Shown here piece by piece: positions 1 through 8,426 of a stretch of 64,000 nt of DNA (within the stretch, counting starts at the first letter, position 1; each line of letters begins with the position of its first letter). The notes under the pieces are model-generated. The model made no database searches. It worked only from the letters and a program-made list of their open reading frames with translations, and was not told the origin of the DNA. The position numbers and the translations under genes are program-made. The stretch covers positions 1 through 64,000 of the forward strand of contig NZ_JALBCV010000014.1 in assembly GCF_022602565.1 (NCBI RefSeq), read 5' to 3'. This DNA comes from Rosenbergiella metrosideri (GTDB taxonomy: Bacteria; Pseudomonadota; Gammaproteobacteria; Enterobacterales; Enterobacteriaceae).

Positions 1-69
1 TATGCACTGTGAGTGACTGCAGTAAATTCAAAATAAAGATAATGCAAATAAATAATTAAAGATAGAGAA

Positions 70-107
70 CCTTCAGTATGCTATTAGAGAATAGTGAAGG
101 CTTTTTT
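70..107 (+). terminator. Rho-independent terminator
   Basis: A 10-bp stem with one mismatch (arms 70-79 and 91-100, left arm CCTTCAGTAT) is followed by a run of six T (102-107). It would end a rightward transcript entering from outside the left edge. Confidence 0.7.
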
Positions 108-960
108 GAACTAATCATCTTAAAGTATCATTAAAATTCAATCTATTACTTTATTAAACTATGAAAGCATACAAATAACGGACGGTTTTTAAAAATTTCA
201 TTAAACTAATCTTTAAACAATAAACAGCCCCCACCCCATTAATATTGTCGAATCAATTACATCTCCCACCAGAGGTGTAGAATAATTGTTCACTCTTCAC
301 CCCATCCTTCACCCTTTAACGCTATGAAAAAATATAAAGAAAACTCTAAAGGTGAACAGTGTGTAGGATTTTTCATAAAAACTAATTTTTTTATTTTATG
401 TTTAGAAGATTCAGCTTATCAATCATACTTTCGCCCTTGATAGAAATAGATTGGTATACGTTTAGGTATACAATGAAAATTGAATTTAAGAAAAAACACT
501 TTAATAACAATGCACTGTAATTTTAAATCAATTTCCGCCAGCCCACCAATCATGGTTGGACAGTGACCGGACAGAGCTAGAGAAATCAAGTACTTGGACA
601 CTGTACCCAGACATCGACCAGACGATGATGGGACATGAAAAGATACGCAAAAGAGCCGCGGCTCCGAGCGTAAGAAAAAAAACTTAGAATTCGGTCTGGG
701 GCTTTTTTATGTCTTTCGAACTCCCATCCTGCTCCCTCAATAATCTCACCAAATATGACGGAGTATTATATGCAGAATCATAATTTAACTAACTGTTTAT
801 TATTATTTTATTGTACAAAAAACACCTGATGAATGGTCAGAGCCTCGATCCACTAAGTGCTTATAAAGCATAGTTATACGTTTAGTTTTGGGGTAATAAT
901 TTATTTATATTTTTGTATTTAATAGCAATGTGACTGATTTTTGCTCTACCATCAGACAAT
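108..960. other. AT-rich intergenic stretch without a recognisable gene
   Basis: No ORF with convincing codon use is seen. A perfect 12-bp palindrome GAGCCGCGGCTC lies at 653-664, followed by A-rich and later T-rich tracts. A GGTCTGGGGC-T6 run near 693-708 looks like half of a terminator, but its left arm is missing. Probably decayed accessory DNA. Confidence 0.4.
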
Positions 961-970
961 GACATTTAAA

Positions 971-986
971 CTGTATATATACACAG
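971..986. promoter_or_regulatory. LexA (SOS) box
   Basis: CTGT-N8-ACAG with an alternating AT core (CTGTATATATACACAG) matches the enterobacterial LexA operator. It lies 37 bases upstream of a gene whose product resembles DinI, an SOS-induced RecA modulator, so site and gene support each other. Confidence 0.8.
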
Positions 987-1022
987 TATTATTTGTACTC
1001 AATCTGAGTGTGGAGATATGTA

Positions 1023-1253
1023 GTGATTTTTGAAATAAAGATTTTTAAAGATAAAGTAAAAATGATGCCTGTGGGATCTTTGGATGCTTTACAGCGCGAG
1101 ATGACAAAAAGAATAGGCTTTGTTTTCCCTGATATAGAGGTTATTGTAAAACCATCAAGCAATTAGAGCTTGTCAGTCTTTAGAGCCCCAGATAAAGATA
1201 AAGCCAAAAAATTTGTGCGAAATCATGTTATATATGAATCTGCAATCGAATGA
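1023..1253 (+). pseudogene. dinI-like gene interrupted by an in-frame TAG
   Basis: A GTG start at 1023 follows GGAG at 1012-1015. The first 47 codons carry the DinI hallmark of a Pro-Val-Gly-Ser-Leu-Asp-Ala-Leu turn, an amphipathic helix with Arg-Ile, then Phe-Pro-Asp. A TAG at 1164-1166 follows Pro-Ser-Ser-Asn. The same frame then continues with Leu-Ser-Val and a Lys/Asp-rich helix to TGA at 1251-1253, exactly what the second half of a DinI-family protein should look like. The whole frame therefore reads as one DinI-like protein of about 75 residues broken by a nonsense codon. DinI proteins stabilise or modulate RecA filaments during SOS. The LexA box just upstream fits. A short functional 47-residue product or amber readthrough cannot be excluded. 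Such small dinI paralogues are usual on prophages and other mobile DNA. Confidence 0.7.
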
Positions 1254-1571
1254 ACTAGAAACTGTCGGTGGTACGAATTGAGTGATAACGAGTAGCGTCG
1301 ATAAAGGTTATCGACGCTGAACATATAGGCAGTTTACTTCGATTATTAAGCAGTAGATGACTTTAATTTACTCTATGTTTATTTTTTAGATATTAATTAT
1401 TTGATACCATTTTTCACTTAGTAAAAAGTTAGCTAAATAATAATAAACAATTGAAGGGCCGTATCAACGATAACGCTCACTAAGTGCCCCAGCACCAAGA
1501 ATATTTAAGGGCATTGTTAATCGACTATCATCTTTTTTTTGCTAGCAGAAAGTTATGGAGACCTGAGAGGC
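1254..1571. other. Intergenic region with a perfect 11-bp hairpin
   Basis: Contains a perfect inverted repeat with arms AGCGTCGATAA at 1294-1304 and its complement at 1308-1318, loop of 3. It has no T-run on either side, so it is not a classical terminator. The rest is AT-rich and probably holds the promoter of the next gene. Confidence 0.5.
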
Positions 1572-2456
1572 ATGATTTTAAAAAAATTATCTGGCTGGGA
1601 ATTGTCAGACTACAGAACCTATTGCAGAGCCTACGAGAAATTTGGAGGTTCCGTTTGTAGTCATCCGATTATGTTAGATTTTCTTCAAAAGATTAGTCCT
1701 GATGAAATTCGATTTTTTCATAAAATAGTCAATGGTGAAGTTGTAGGTGCATATTTTACTGATAAAAATTCAAACTTAAGTTATCACTACAATAAAATAC
1801 CGCTCCTTTTTGAAGACATAATACTCCCTATATGCCCCGAAAAGGGGGGGTGTTATCTTCCTGTTAAAACTAAAGCATTGTCTATCAAACACCAAAAACA
1901 GTTTGTTAATACAAATTATGGCCTGCTGAATCGTAGGGCTGTTTGTATTGTCAAAGATAGCTTTTCTAAAAAAAGCCAGAAAAAAAGACAAGCTGAGTTA
2001 AAAAAATTTCTTTCCAATGGTGGTGAGGTTTTATCTGTTGCATCATTTAGTAGTCGTGAGCTAAGTAGTATCTATCTTTCATTAATGGGTGAGCGGTGGG
2101 ATAATCAATATTATGAAGAAGAAGTTGAAGCGCTTTCATATTTTATTGAGTCCATTCGCCCCATGATTTTTGGTAACGTATTAATATTCAATGGGAAGCC
2201 CTGTGCGTACGATTTGATTTATAAGGCTGAGTGTAATGATTGGATATATTTTGATGATCATAATGGTAGTTTTGATTCAAGGATAAAAGATTTTAGCCTT
2301 GGAAGTATTTTACTATCAGTAAATATCACTGAAGCAAAGAAAATTTGTCAGAGCTCGAATAAAGAATTTATATTTAGTATCGGTAGATCGAATAAAAAAT
2401 GGTCATATAAGAATATTTGGGCAAATGAAATAAAGTTAGGTAAGGCTATTTTCTAA
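1572..2456 (+). CDS. Mig-14 family protein (antimicrobial peptide resistance type)
   Basis: A 294-residue protein (305 if a TTG at 1539 is used). I prefer the ATG at 1572 because purine-rich GGAG and GAGAGG lie just upstream and the family begins near here. It has an aromatic N-terminus followed by the motif Phe-Gly-Gly-Ser with a conserved Ser/Thr-His-Pro, a basic KKSQKKRQAELKKF stretch near the middle and a GNAT/FemAB-like fold pattern. These fit the Mig-14 family as I remember it. Salmonella Mig-14 is an inner-membrane-associated, PhoP-controlled factor needed for resistance to antimicrobial peptides and for survival in macrophages. Here the gene stands alone, is AT-rich and is followed by a terminator. 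The substrate of the acyltransferase-like fold is unknown. An unrelated GNAT-like protein is the main alternative. Confidence 0.6.
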   Translation: MILKKLSGWELSDYRTYCRAYEKFGGSVCSHPIMLDFLQKISPDEIRFFHKIVNGEVVGAYFTDKNSNLSYHYNKIPLLFEDIILPICPEKGGCYLPVKTKALSIKHQKQFVNTNYGLLNRRAVCIVKDSFSKKSQKKRQAELKKFLSNGGEVLSVASFSSRELSSIYLSLMGERWDNQYYEEEVEALSYFIESIRPMIFGNVLIFNGKPCAYDLIYKAECNDWIYFDDHNGSFDSRIKDFSLGSILLSVNITEAKKICQSSNKEFIFSIGRSNKKWSYKNIWANEIKLGKAIF

Positions 2457-2623
2457 AAAAATTCTTCCATATTGAATTTTAAAGCTATCTACTTAATGAT
2501 TATTTTAATGACAGAAAATATTTTATTTTTTCGCAGATAAGGGACTCTTCATTGGGGATAAATTTTCGACAGGTTGGCAGGTAATGATATCATTGTATGA
2601 TGAATATACTCCCCTTACTCAAT

Positions 2624-2648
2624 GGCCCAGAAATTTAGGGGCCTTTTT
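2624..2648 (+). terminator. Terminator after the mig-14-like gene
   Basis: GGCCC (2624-2628) pairs with GGGCC (2639-2643), followed by five T. The stem is short but GC-only in an AT-rich setting. Confidence 0.55.
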
Positions 2649-2658
2649 ATCTCTAACT

Positions 2659-2949
2659 TTATATTGAGAAGTGAAGCCTATCCCATCCTGGTGCAACTAT
2701 GACCAGTTCACTACCAAAATCAGGTAACCATCTGATTACTTGAGTTTTCTCTTCATCATCTCGGTCATTATAAGTGTCCAAACTGTAAAATTTATACGCT
2801 GGTGTGTCACATGCTCTAACGTTCTTAGAAACAACTATAGCAATAGGTTTGGATAGCCCAAAGAATAATTTACCCTCCGCGCCCCTCACTTTTTTTCTCA
2901 AGCTATTGAATGCCGCCTTATGATTAAAATAACGGCCCCGAGTTGGCAA
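2659..2949 (-). CDS. Hypothetical protein, possibly the C-terminal fragment of a larger gene
   Basis: An open frame of 96 codons from a TTG at 2949. The frame stays open a further 13 codons upstream, to a stop at 2989-2991, without a good start. It has no ribosome site that I can see. The product is basic in the first third and acidic in the middle (DRDDEEK), and ends with Val-Ala-Pro-Gly-Trp-Asp. I do not recognise a family. The lack of a proper start and the position among accessory genes suggest a remnant, for example the tail of a toxin-like or phage protein, but this is a guess. Confidence 0.35.
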   Translation of the reverse strand: MPTRGRYFNHKAAFNSLRKKVRGAEGKLFFGLSKPIAIVVSKNVRACDTPAYKFYSLDTYNDRDDEEKTQVIRWLPDFGSELVIVAPGWDRLHFSI

Positions 2950-3102
2950 GCTATCGTTTAGATACTTGGCTAGATAATTCCAGCATCTTTATTGTCGTTC
3001 GTCATGCGTACCGAAATGACCACTCCATCGTAAGAGATGGGGGGAGAAATTACCCCCTAGTACACTCAGTCACCAATCGCTTATCAAAGAGGTCTTTGAA
3101 AT

Positions 3103-4371
3103 CTATTTCCGATTAGAAATTTTTCTAGAAATAGCATGTAAACACCTGGCATAATCAAGCGTTAGTCCCGGTGTCCATGCCATGTTTAACGCCCGGCTCC
3201 TCAGTTGTGCGGCCATCCACAACTCGGGAATGAAAAATAAAAGAATAAAATTGTACCAATAAAATTTTCCATAACATATGCCATTCAATGCAGCTTCAAG
3301 TGCATAGGCGACGCTACTCGAACAATTTCTCCATGTGAGGTTATAAGATGTATTTTTTTTATAATCTTCCCAAAATACATCTAAACAATATCTATTTATC
3401 TTTTCGAAATGAACTTTTTTATCAGAGCCACACCACGCTGCTGATTCGGATACATAGCTATCTTTAAATATCCCCTCCACATCGTTATTTTTGATAGCTT
3501 TTACAATATTCAAAAACTCAGACGGAGTTCTATCTATATCATACTTTGGATACAAACTTATATATAATCCAGTATTTACCTCCAAGGCTGCATGACCAGT
3601 AGAGACATTACCCTCTTTGTCGATTGCCGCGATGTATCTGTTGATAAGGGGATTACGAATTGGCTCTGATTTCGATGATCCAGACGGTGTCCAAACGTGG
3701 ACTGTTAACTTATTCTCGCTGAACACATTATATTTAGTCAGGTCCTCACTAGTTTTCTTATTCATAAAACAGTCAATTGAAGAAAAGAAAGAAAAGAAGC
3801 TATAAATATCGTCCACTTTTCTCAAATTCAGCGCAGTAATTAGCCATCTCCCCCCTCCGATAAACATCATCATACCAATGAATTGGGGAACAGTCCCATC
3901 GTGACGTTCAGGATAAGGTAGAAACAAAAAAATAGAGAATGCTATTTGTAAAATCCCTGAAAGCATCGATCTCTTCCAATGGGGAAACCTTACGACATGC
4001 GAAGAGATAATTAAAAATAATCCAGATATAAAACAAAATATACCAAAGATTATCGCCATGAATAAATCACTCATGTGATGGGAAAGTAACATTAGTAATG
4101 AGATAAAAAGGAAAAACCCCCCTCTAAAAACGTAAATTGTGACCAATCCCCTGTCGCACCAAGATAATTTAGTAAAGGTAATCAAGCTTTCAAGCAATAA
4201 AATGATAACAAGTGGATTAGCTGGAAAATTAAAATCGGAAGTCATCCCTAAAAAAAATATATAAAACCCAACACTCGCCCATATTCCACCCAAAGTCCCG
4301 ACAACAGGGGAACACTTCCGTACAAAACTAGTTCCCATTAGTATAAGTGAAACCTTAAGCATATAAATCAC
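3103..4371 (-). CDS. Membrane protein with HdeD-like N-terminus and permuted papain-like peptidase domain
   Basis: A 422-residue protein. Residues 5-185 form about six membrane segments with short loops, similar in layout to HdeD/DUF308 proteins. Residues 220-365 form a soluble domain with Ser-Thr-Gly-His260-Ala-Ala-Leu-Glu and, about 90 residues later, Arg-Asn-Cys350-Ser-Ser-Ser-Val-Ala. The order His then Cys is that of circularly permuted NlpC/P60 (LRAT/YiiX-like) enzymes, in which these form the catalytic dyad. A further hydrophobic stretch lies at 370-390. The start is either GTG at 4371, overlapping the upstream stop by 4 bases, or ATG at 4362, which has AAGG 8 bases before it. It is translationally coupled to the MASE1-type gene upstream. 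A membrane-tethered cysteine peptidase or acyl-transfer enzyme is likely; the substrate is unknown. Confidence 0.6.
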   Translation of the reverse strand: MIYMLKVSLILMGTSFVRKCSPVVGTLGGIWASVGFYIFFLGMTSDFNFPANPLVIILLLESLITFTKLSWCDRGLVTIYVFRGGFFLFISLLMLLSHHMSDLFMAIIFGIFCFISGLFLIISSHVVRFPHWKRSMLSGILQIAFSIFLFLPYPERHDGTVPQFIGMMMFIGGGRWLITALNLRKVDDIYSFFSFFSSIDCFMNKKTSEDLTKYNVFSENKLTVHVWTPSGSSKSEPIRNPLINRYIAAIDKEGNVSTGHAALEVNTGLYISLYPKYDIDRTPSEFLNIVKAIKNNDVEGIFKDSYVSESAAWCGSDKKVHFEKINRYCLDVFWEDYKKNTSYNLTWRNCSSSVAYALEAALNGICYGKFYWYNFILLFFIPELWMAAQLRSRALNMAWTPGLTLDYARCLHAISRKISNRK

Positions 4372-5621
4372 ACCTTATTTGTACTGTTAGATATATACAG
4401 TTTCCCTGCTAATATTACTCCATGACTTGTCATATACTCATACAACTCATTGCCATCAATCGATAAAGCAAGATTATTGATTTTTGCATGATACGTAGGA
4501 TAACAGCCTTTTAACTGACGTTCTTTGTTTTCAAAGATTATGTTGAGTCGTTGTTTAAGACCTTCATCAAAGGATGATAATAAACCGTCTAGATTCGGTA
4601 TTATTTTTTTTACGTCCGAAACTAAATGCTTTTTTCCTGCCTCGTCCCATATCAATACTCTATTTTTTACATCTATATAAAAAGAGCAGAATTCTTCCTC
4701 AATATTGAAAACGACTCTTTTGGAGTTTATAACTTGTAATTTAACAAATATTAACAATACAGCGATACTTGTGAGGTAATATTGTATGACACTAATGGAC
4801 TCTCCATGATATAACCCCTTGATTAAAAAAGGACCACGTTCATTAAGCGAAAAGTATATTGAAATCACACAAACCAAAGTAAAACAAATCGATGCACATC
4901 TCGAGCCTAAGGTTACATAGATAATAGAAAGCATTAATATTGGTACACATGCTATCGTGTACTCAACACCAACATTTATTTCATTAACCGGTTGAGAACT
5001 GAAAATAAAAATAGCGATGATAATAGTAAGTATTGACGACAGAGTAACCTTAGTAAAACTAAGAGTCTTAAAGTCTTTAGAGATAATACCAGTCAATATG
5101 GTTGTCACAATAATACTGCCAATAATATTAGATAATGACCATGTCATTATCGACTTGAAGAAAACAACTTCATACTTATGGCTTAAGAAAAATGTGACTA
5201 AAAATCCGGAAAGTAAACTCACTACGATCAAGGGAATAAGCCAGTATACAAAAACACCGATTTGGATAGGTTGTTTTTTGAATTTTTTTACGCAGTATGC
5301 AATAGCAATATCACAAGAAATAGATATCATTGAAATTACAATGGATACTAATAGGTCATGTTGAAATATCGCATCCAAAAATAATCTCGAAACTAAAAAT
5401 AAAACACTTAGCATTAGCCATTTATTAACCTCCTCGTAAATCAGAGAACTCGTGGCTAATCCGCTGGCAAACCACACAACAGAAATCCGATCACTTGGAT
5501 CATCTATCTTAAGGGAGATCATAGCGAGGATAAAATATCCTACAATCCAAATCAACGCCCTTACTCTGAATGAATCTTTCCATCCCATATGATAAACCTT
5601 TATCGGTAATTGCCTTTTCAC
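4368..5621 (-). CDS. MASE1-type integral membrane protein without an output enzyme domain
   Basis: A 417-residue protein with eight or more membrane helices over residues 22-315. The first pair contains a Val-Val-Trp-Phe-Ala-Ser-Gly-Leu-Ala motif, which matches the MASE1 signature (Val-Trp-Pro-x-x-Gly-Leu) of bacterial membrane sensor proteins. MASE1 usually sits in front of histidine kinase, PAS or GGDEF domains. Here the last ~100 residues are cytosolic and show none of these; they might be a degenerate PAS-like module. It overlaps the protease-like gene by 4 bases, so the two are probably a sensor-effector pair in the membrane. Strongly AT-rich. No promoter was identified with confidence. 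Confidence 0.6.
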   Translation of the reverse strand: MKRQLPIKVYHMGWKDSFRVRALIWIVGYFILAMISLKIDDPSDRISVVWFASGLATSSLIYEEVNKWLMLSVLFLVSRLFLDAIFQHDLLVSIVISMISISCDIAIAYCVKKFKKQPIQIGVFVYWLIPLIVVSLLSGFLVTFFLSHKYEVVFFKSIMTWSLSNIIGSIIVTTILTGIISKDFKTLSFTKVTLSSILTIIIAIFIFSSQPVNEINVGVEYTIACVPILMLSIIYVTLGSRCASICFTLVCVISIYFSLNERGPFLIKGLYHGESISVIQYYLTSIAVLLIFVKLQVINSKRVVFNIEEEFCSFYIDVKNRVLIWDEAGKKHLVSDVKKIIPNLDGLLSSFDEGLKQRLNIIFENKERQLKGCYPTYHAKINNLALSIDGNELYEYMTSHGVILAGKLYISNSTNKV

Positions 5622-6451
5622 TTTATAATATCACTCTATGAAGTGTTTATCTTATAAAATATAAACGTTTCTCTTATACCATAGATATCCATCATAATGT
5701 GCCGTGTTTCTTACATAGCCTTCAAAATTCACTCATGAGATTATCGTGAAATGCTGTAGTTTACCACTGAACATCATCGTACCAATAATCACACGATGAA
5801 CACTGATATCGTCGATACCATTCAAGCAAGTATTGCTTATACTACAACAACATATGCTATGAAATTAGTAGTGATTCATACCGATATCAACCTCAAATTT
5901 TATTTCTATTTTGTTATACGACAAATTGACGACGATGACGTTGTAATTACAGTATTGTAATGATTATTATCGTATGAATTTATCACAAAACCCTATAGTA
6001 ATAGTAATCGACAAAATTTTTATCTAACATATGCCTGTTATCATAGATTCTATTATTTTTATAGTTGTAGATGTTCAATTGCTATCGGTGACGAATTTAT
6101 GCGGAAATTTCTACACTCTCGTCTGGCCTTAGGGTGTTTACTTCTCTCCTAACGCTATCATTCCTACTTATAACTTCATTATAATATTTTATATGTTATA
6201 AACAATTTTTTTCATAATGCATTTGGCAACTCGAAACTTCATACAATCTTTCTGGCTGGCTCGACCTTCAGAACAATTTTTTCAGAAGAAGCTTCGATCA
6301 CAGCGCGATCGGCTGATAGGACTGAACATCCCTGTAGTCTATGCAAAAAGTGGTTTAAAAGTGTTGGCTTTTAACTTCCTCTCATCACGCATGATAAATG
6401 ATAAAAAATAACTCTTTCGCTTTGATCCTATCACTCTCTAAATTAGGGTTA
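5622..6451. other. AT-rich non-coding stretch of 830 bases
   Basis: No convincing gene. A 64-codon frame at 6217-6411 has no ribosome site and no family resemblance. A 17-codon frame starting near 6099 looks like a signal peptide but stops at once. The left end presumably carries the promoter of the leftward membrane-protein pair. Confidence 0.4.
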
Positions 6452-7516
6452 TCAACTTTGGTCTGAAAGATAGAGTATTGCTTTTCTCATAACATTTTTA
6501 GTAAAAAAACCTGACCTCAATTTAATTGAGTACTTCCATGTATTTTCAAGCATCTCATTGTAGTGCGATTTATTAATCCCCCCTACCACTTCATCAATAT
6601 CATTTAGCTCATTTATAACTAACCCCAATCCTTCTTTAAGAATACGATCAGCATGTGGCGAACAGCGATCAACAATAACAGGAAGCCCAGAGGCTAAATA
6701 AAGTGAAAGTTTCAAAGGATTATTTAACTGACCATATCTTTCTGCTCCACTGAAGTAACTTTTTTCTATGATTTTGTCTCTGTTATGGTAAGAAACTAAA
6801 CCGAAACCAGCATTAAGGTAGCGAGGAAGAGCGCTATTAGGTATCTCTCCAATGATATTCAAATTAGTTTTTCCATTCTCTTCTGCTGTCAGTTGCTCAG
6901 GATCTCCTATTAAGTTAATCAATAATTTTCCATCATACTGGGAAAAATCAGTTTTATTAAGTGTTCCAACAAAGGTGAGTTCTTTTTTAAAAACCTTCCT
7001 GAATGAAGGTGGACTAACACAATTATAATCTGAGAGTCCCATACTGATAATTTCTGCTTTTATCCCTCCATCTTTCACCAGCCGCTCAGTCATTTTTTCA
7101 TTTGGCGAGATAATCAATTGAGATTGATTCATTAATCGAAATTCTCTATCCTTAGTAAAATCTCTATCACTGTCATCAAAGAGCCAAGCAATTACGTCCC
7201 ACAATATTAGACAAACTTTAACATCTGGTAGTGATAATAATTTCTCTATTAAAAAATCCTCAACTTGATAATTCAGCCAGGTTGGAAACTGGACAAAAAC
7301 GATATCACCCGGCAATATCGGGGAGAGAATATTTTCAACCTCATCGTCAATGAAAGATTGACACGCGTTTTCAATACCAATTTTTTTGTATCTAAGAGAC
7401 TTAATTCCGAGCTGTGACGAAAAAAAAGCCATATCTCTGTTAGCTATATAGCCACTCGATTGGGTATATAATATTTCTGGCACATCTGCTTCAGTTATCC
7501 ACACAGTCATAATCAT
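6452..7516 (-). CDS. Gtf3-like glycosyltransferase
   Basis: A 354-residue soluble protein with a GT-B layout. The N-terminal half has an Asp-Ile-Val-Phe-Val-Gln-Phe-Pro-Thr-Trp strand and a Trp-Asp-Val-Ile motif. The C-terminal half has Tyr-Gly-Gln-Leu-Asn-Asn-Pro-Leu-Lys-Leu-Ser-Leu-Tyr-Leu-Ala-Ser-Gly-Leu-Pro-Val-Ile-Val, the nucleotide-sugar-binding signature seen in Gtf3/GalF-type transferases that glycosylate adhesins or build surface glycans. It stands alone between the left accessory region and the T6SS. The donor and acceptor sugars cannot be told from sequence. It may modify surface proteins such as the fimbriae encoded nearby, which is speculation. Confidence 0.7.
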   Translation of the reverse strand: MIMTVWITEADVPEILYTQSSGYIANRDMAFFSSQLGIKSLRYKKIGIENACQSFIDDEVENILSPILPGDIVFVQFPTWLNYQVEDFLIEKLLSLPDVKVCLILWDVIAWLFDDSDRDFTKDREFRLMNQSQLIISPNEKMTERLVKDGGIKAEIISMGLSDYNCVSPPSFRKVFKKELTFVGTLNKTDFSQYDGKLLINLIGDPEQLTAEENGKTNLNIIGEIPNSALPRYLNAGFGLVSYHNRDKIIEKSYFSGAERYGQLNNPLKLSLYLASGLPVIVDRCSPHADRILKEGLGLVINELNDIDEVVGGINKSHYNEMLENTWKYSIKLRSGFFTKNVMRKAILYLSDQS

Positions 7517-7901
7517 TCCTAATATTTATAATATAGTAGCATTCAAGTTCCCTAATGATAAATAAAAATTCCCTATGGCATTCGCTAGGGATGAATCCGT
7601 TTTTTTATCCTAATTTGAGTAAAAATATAAAAATAGTCACGTTCATAATAAGTATTCATCTATTTCATGGTACTCACAGTACTATACATTCAGTGATGGG
7701 TTAATGCCTCGGTAGTGACTAACCGCTGCTGAGTTATTAATAATTCAACTGCGATCCAGAGGTATTCACATCCACTCGTTTGATAGACAGTTACCCAAGC
7801 TCTTGGATTCGCCCCCACATTCCGTCAATAAACAACTCCGCTAACCGAGTCTTCGCACTGGGCTAGCTGAATTGGCGTGTGCAAAAATTAAAAAGTTCAT
7901 T
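7517..7901. other. Intergenic region, no gene recognised
   Basis: Between the glycosyltransferase start and the tssE end. The right half is less AT-rich than the left and may be the remnant of a gene, but no frame is convincing. No terminator for the long T6SS operon is visible immediately after tssE. Confidence 0.35.
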
Positions 7902-8393
7902 TTATTTAATAACTGCTGACTCGTTCTCGATATCGTAATGTGCGTTAAGTCTAAGGCCAAAAGAGTATGAACTTAGTTGAACTATTGCCCTGATTTCAAA
8001 GTGAATAATTCCATTACAGGCTGGTGACTGAATATCACCCAAAAGTGCAATTACCAGTGTTTCAGCGGCGATCCGGGGTTCGAATCGAATAATGGCCTCA
8101 CGGATTTGCTGTTCATGCTGACACCACCGTTGGGCCATGGAATACTCCCCCACCATCGCGGCTATACCAAAATTCACGACAGATGCCGCAGGGTGAGGAT
8201 ATCGCTCTCTGTTTACCGCTTTCTCACTGTTTACGGTATTCAAAATATCGGTAATATTTTCCTTAATGATGGCATGCATTCTACGTTCATCATAATCAAA
8301 CTTCCCTCTAGCGGATTCAGTGGAAGTACGCGGCTCATCATCCAGTAAACGCTGAAGTAAACACGGTGGGTAAGACTTATTGCTTATTATCAT
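7902..8393 (-). CDS. tssE: T6SS baseplate protein TssE (gp25-like)
   Basis: The gp25/TssE family signature is visible: Ala-Ser-Val-Val-Asn-Phe-Gly-Ile in the middle, then Ile-Arg-Glu-Ala-Ile-Ile-Arg-Phe-Glu-Pro-Arg-Ile and a final strand pair. TssE joins TssF, TssG and TssK to form the T6SS baseplate wedge in the cytoplasm and starts sheath assembly. I chose the ATG at 8393 because a strong GGAGG lies 5 bases before it; an upstream ATG at 8417 has none. It is the last gene of the leftward operon, a short gap after the FHA-like gene. It is normal in size (about 160 residues). Confidence 0.9.
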   Translation of the reverse strand: MIISNKSYPPCLLQRLLDDEPRTSTESARGKFDYDERRMHAIIKENITDILNTVNSEKAVNRERYPHPAASVVNFGIAAMVGEYSMAQRWCQHEQQIREAIIRFEPRIAAETLVIALLGDIQSPACNGIIHFEIRAIVQLSSYSFGLRLNAHYDIENESAVIK

Positions 8394-8426
8394 TAATGCC
8401 TCCAAGAAAGTCAGCATAGCCCTGCA

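Noticed and set aside
419-601. 60-codon minus-strand ORF
   Set aside because: Unlikely composition, no ribosome site, no partner genes.
693-708. GC-rich stretch followed by six T as a terminator
   Set aside because: No complementary left arm of adequate length was found upstream.
6099-6152. 17-codon frame resembling a signal peptide
   Set aside because: Stops immediately after a hydrophobic core, and only a weak ribosome site is present. Probably chance.
6217-6411. 64-codon plus-strand ORF
   Set aside because: No ribosome site, no recognised family and AT-rich surroundings. Treated as chance.
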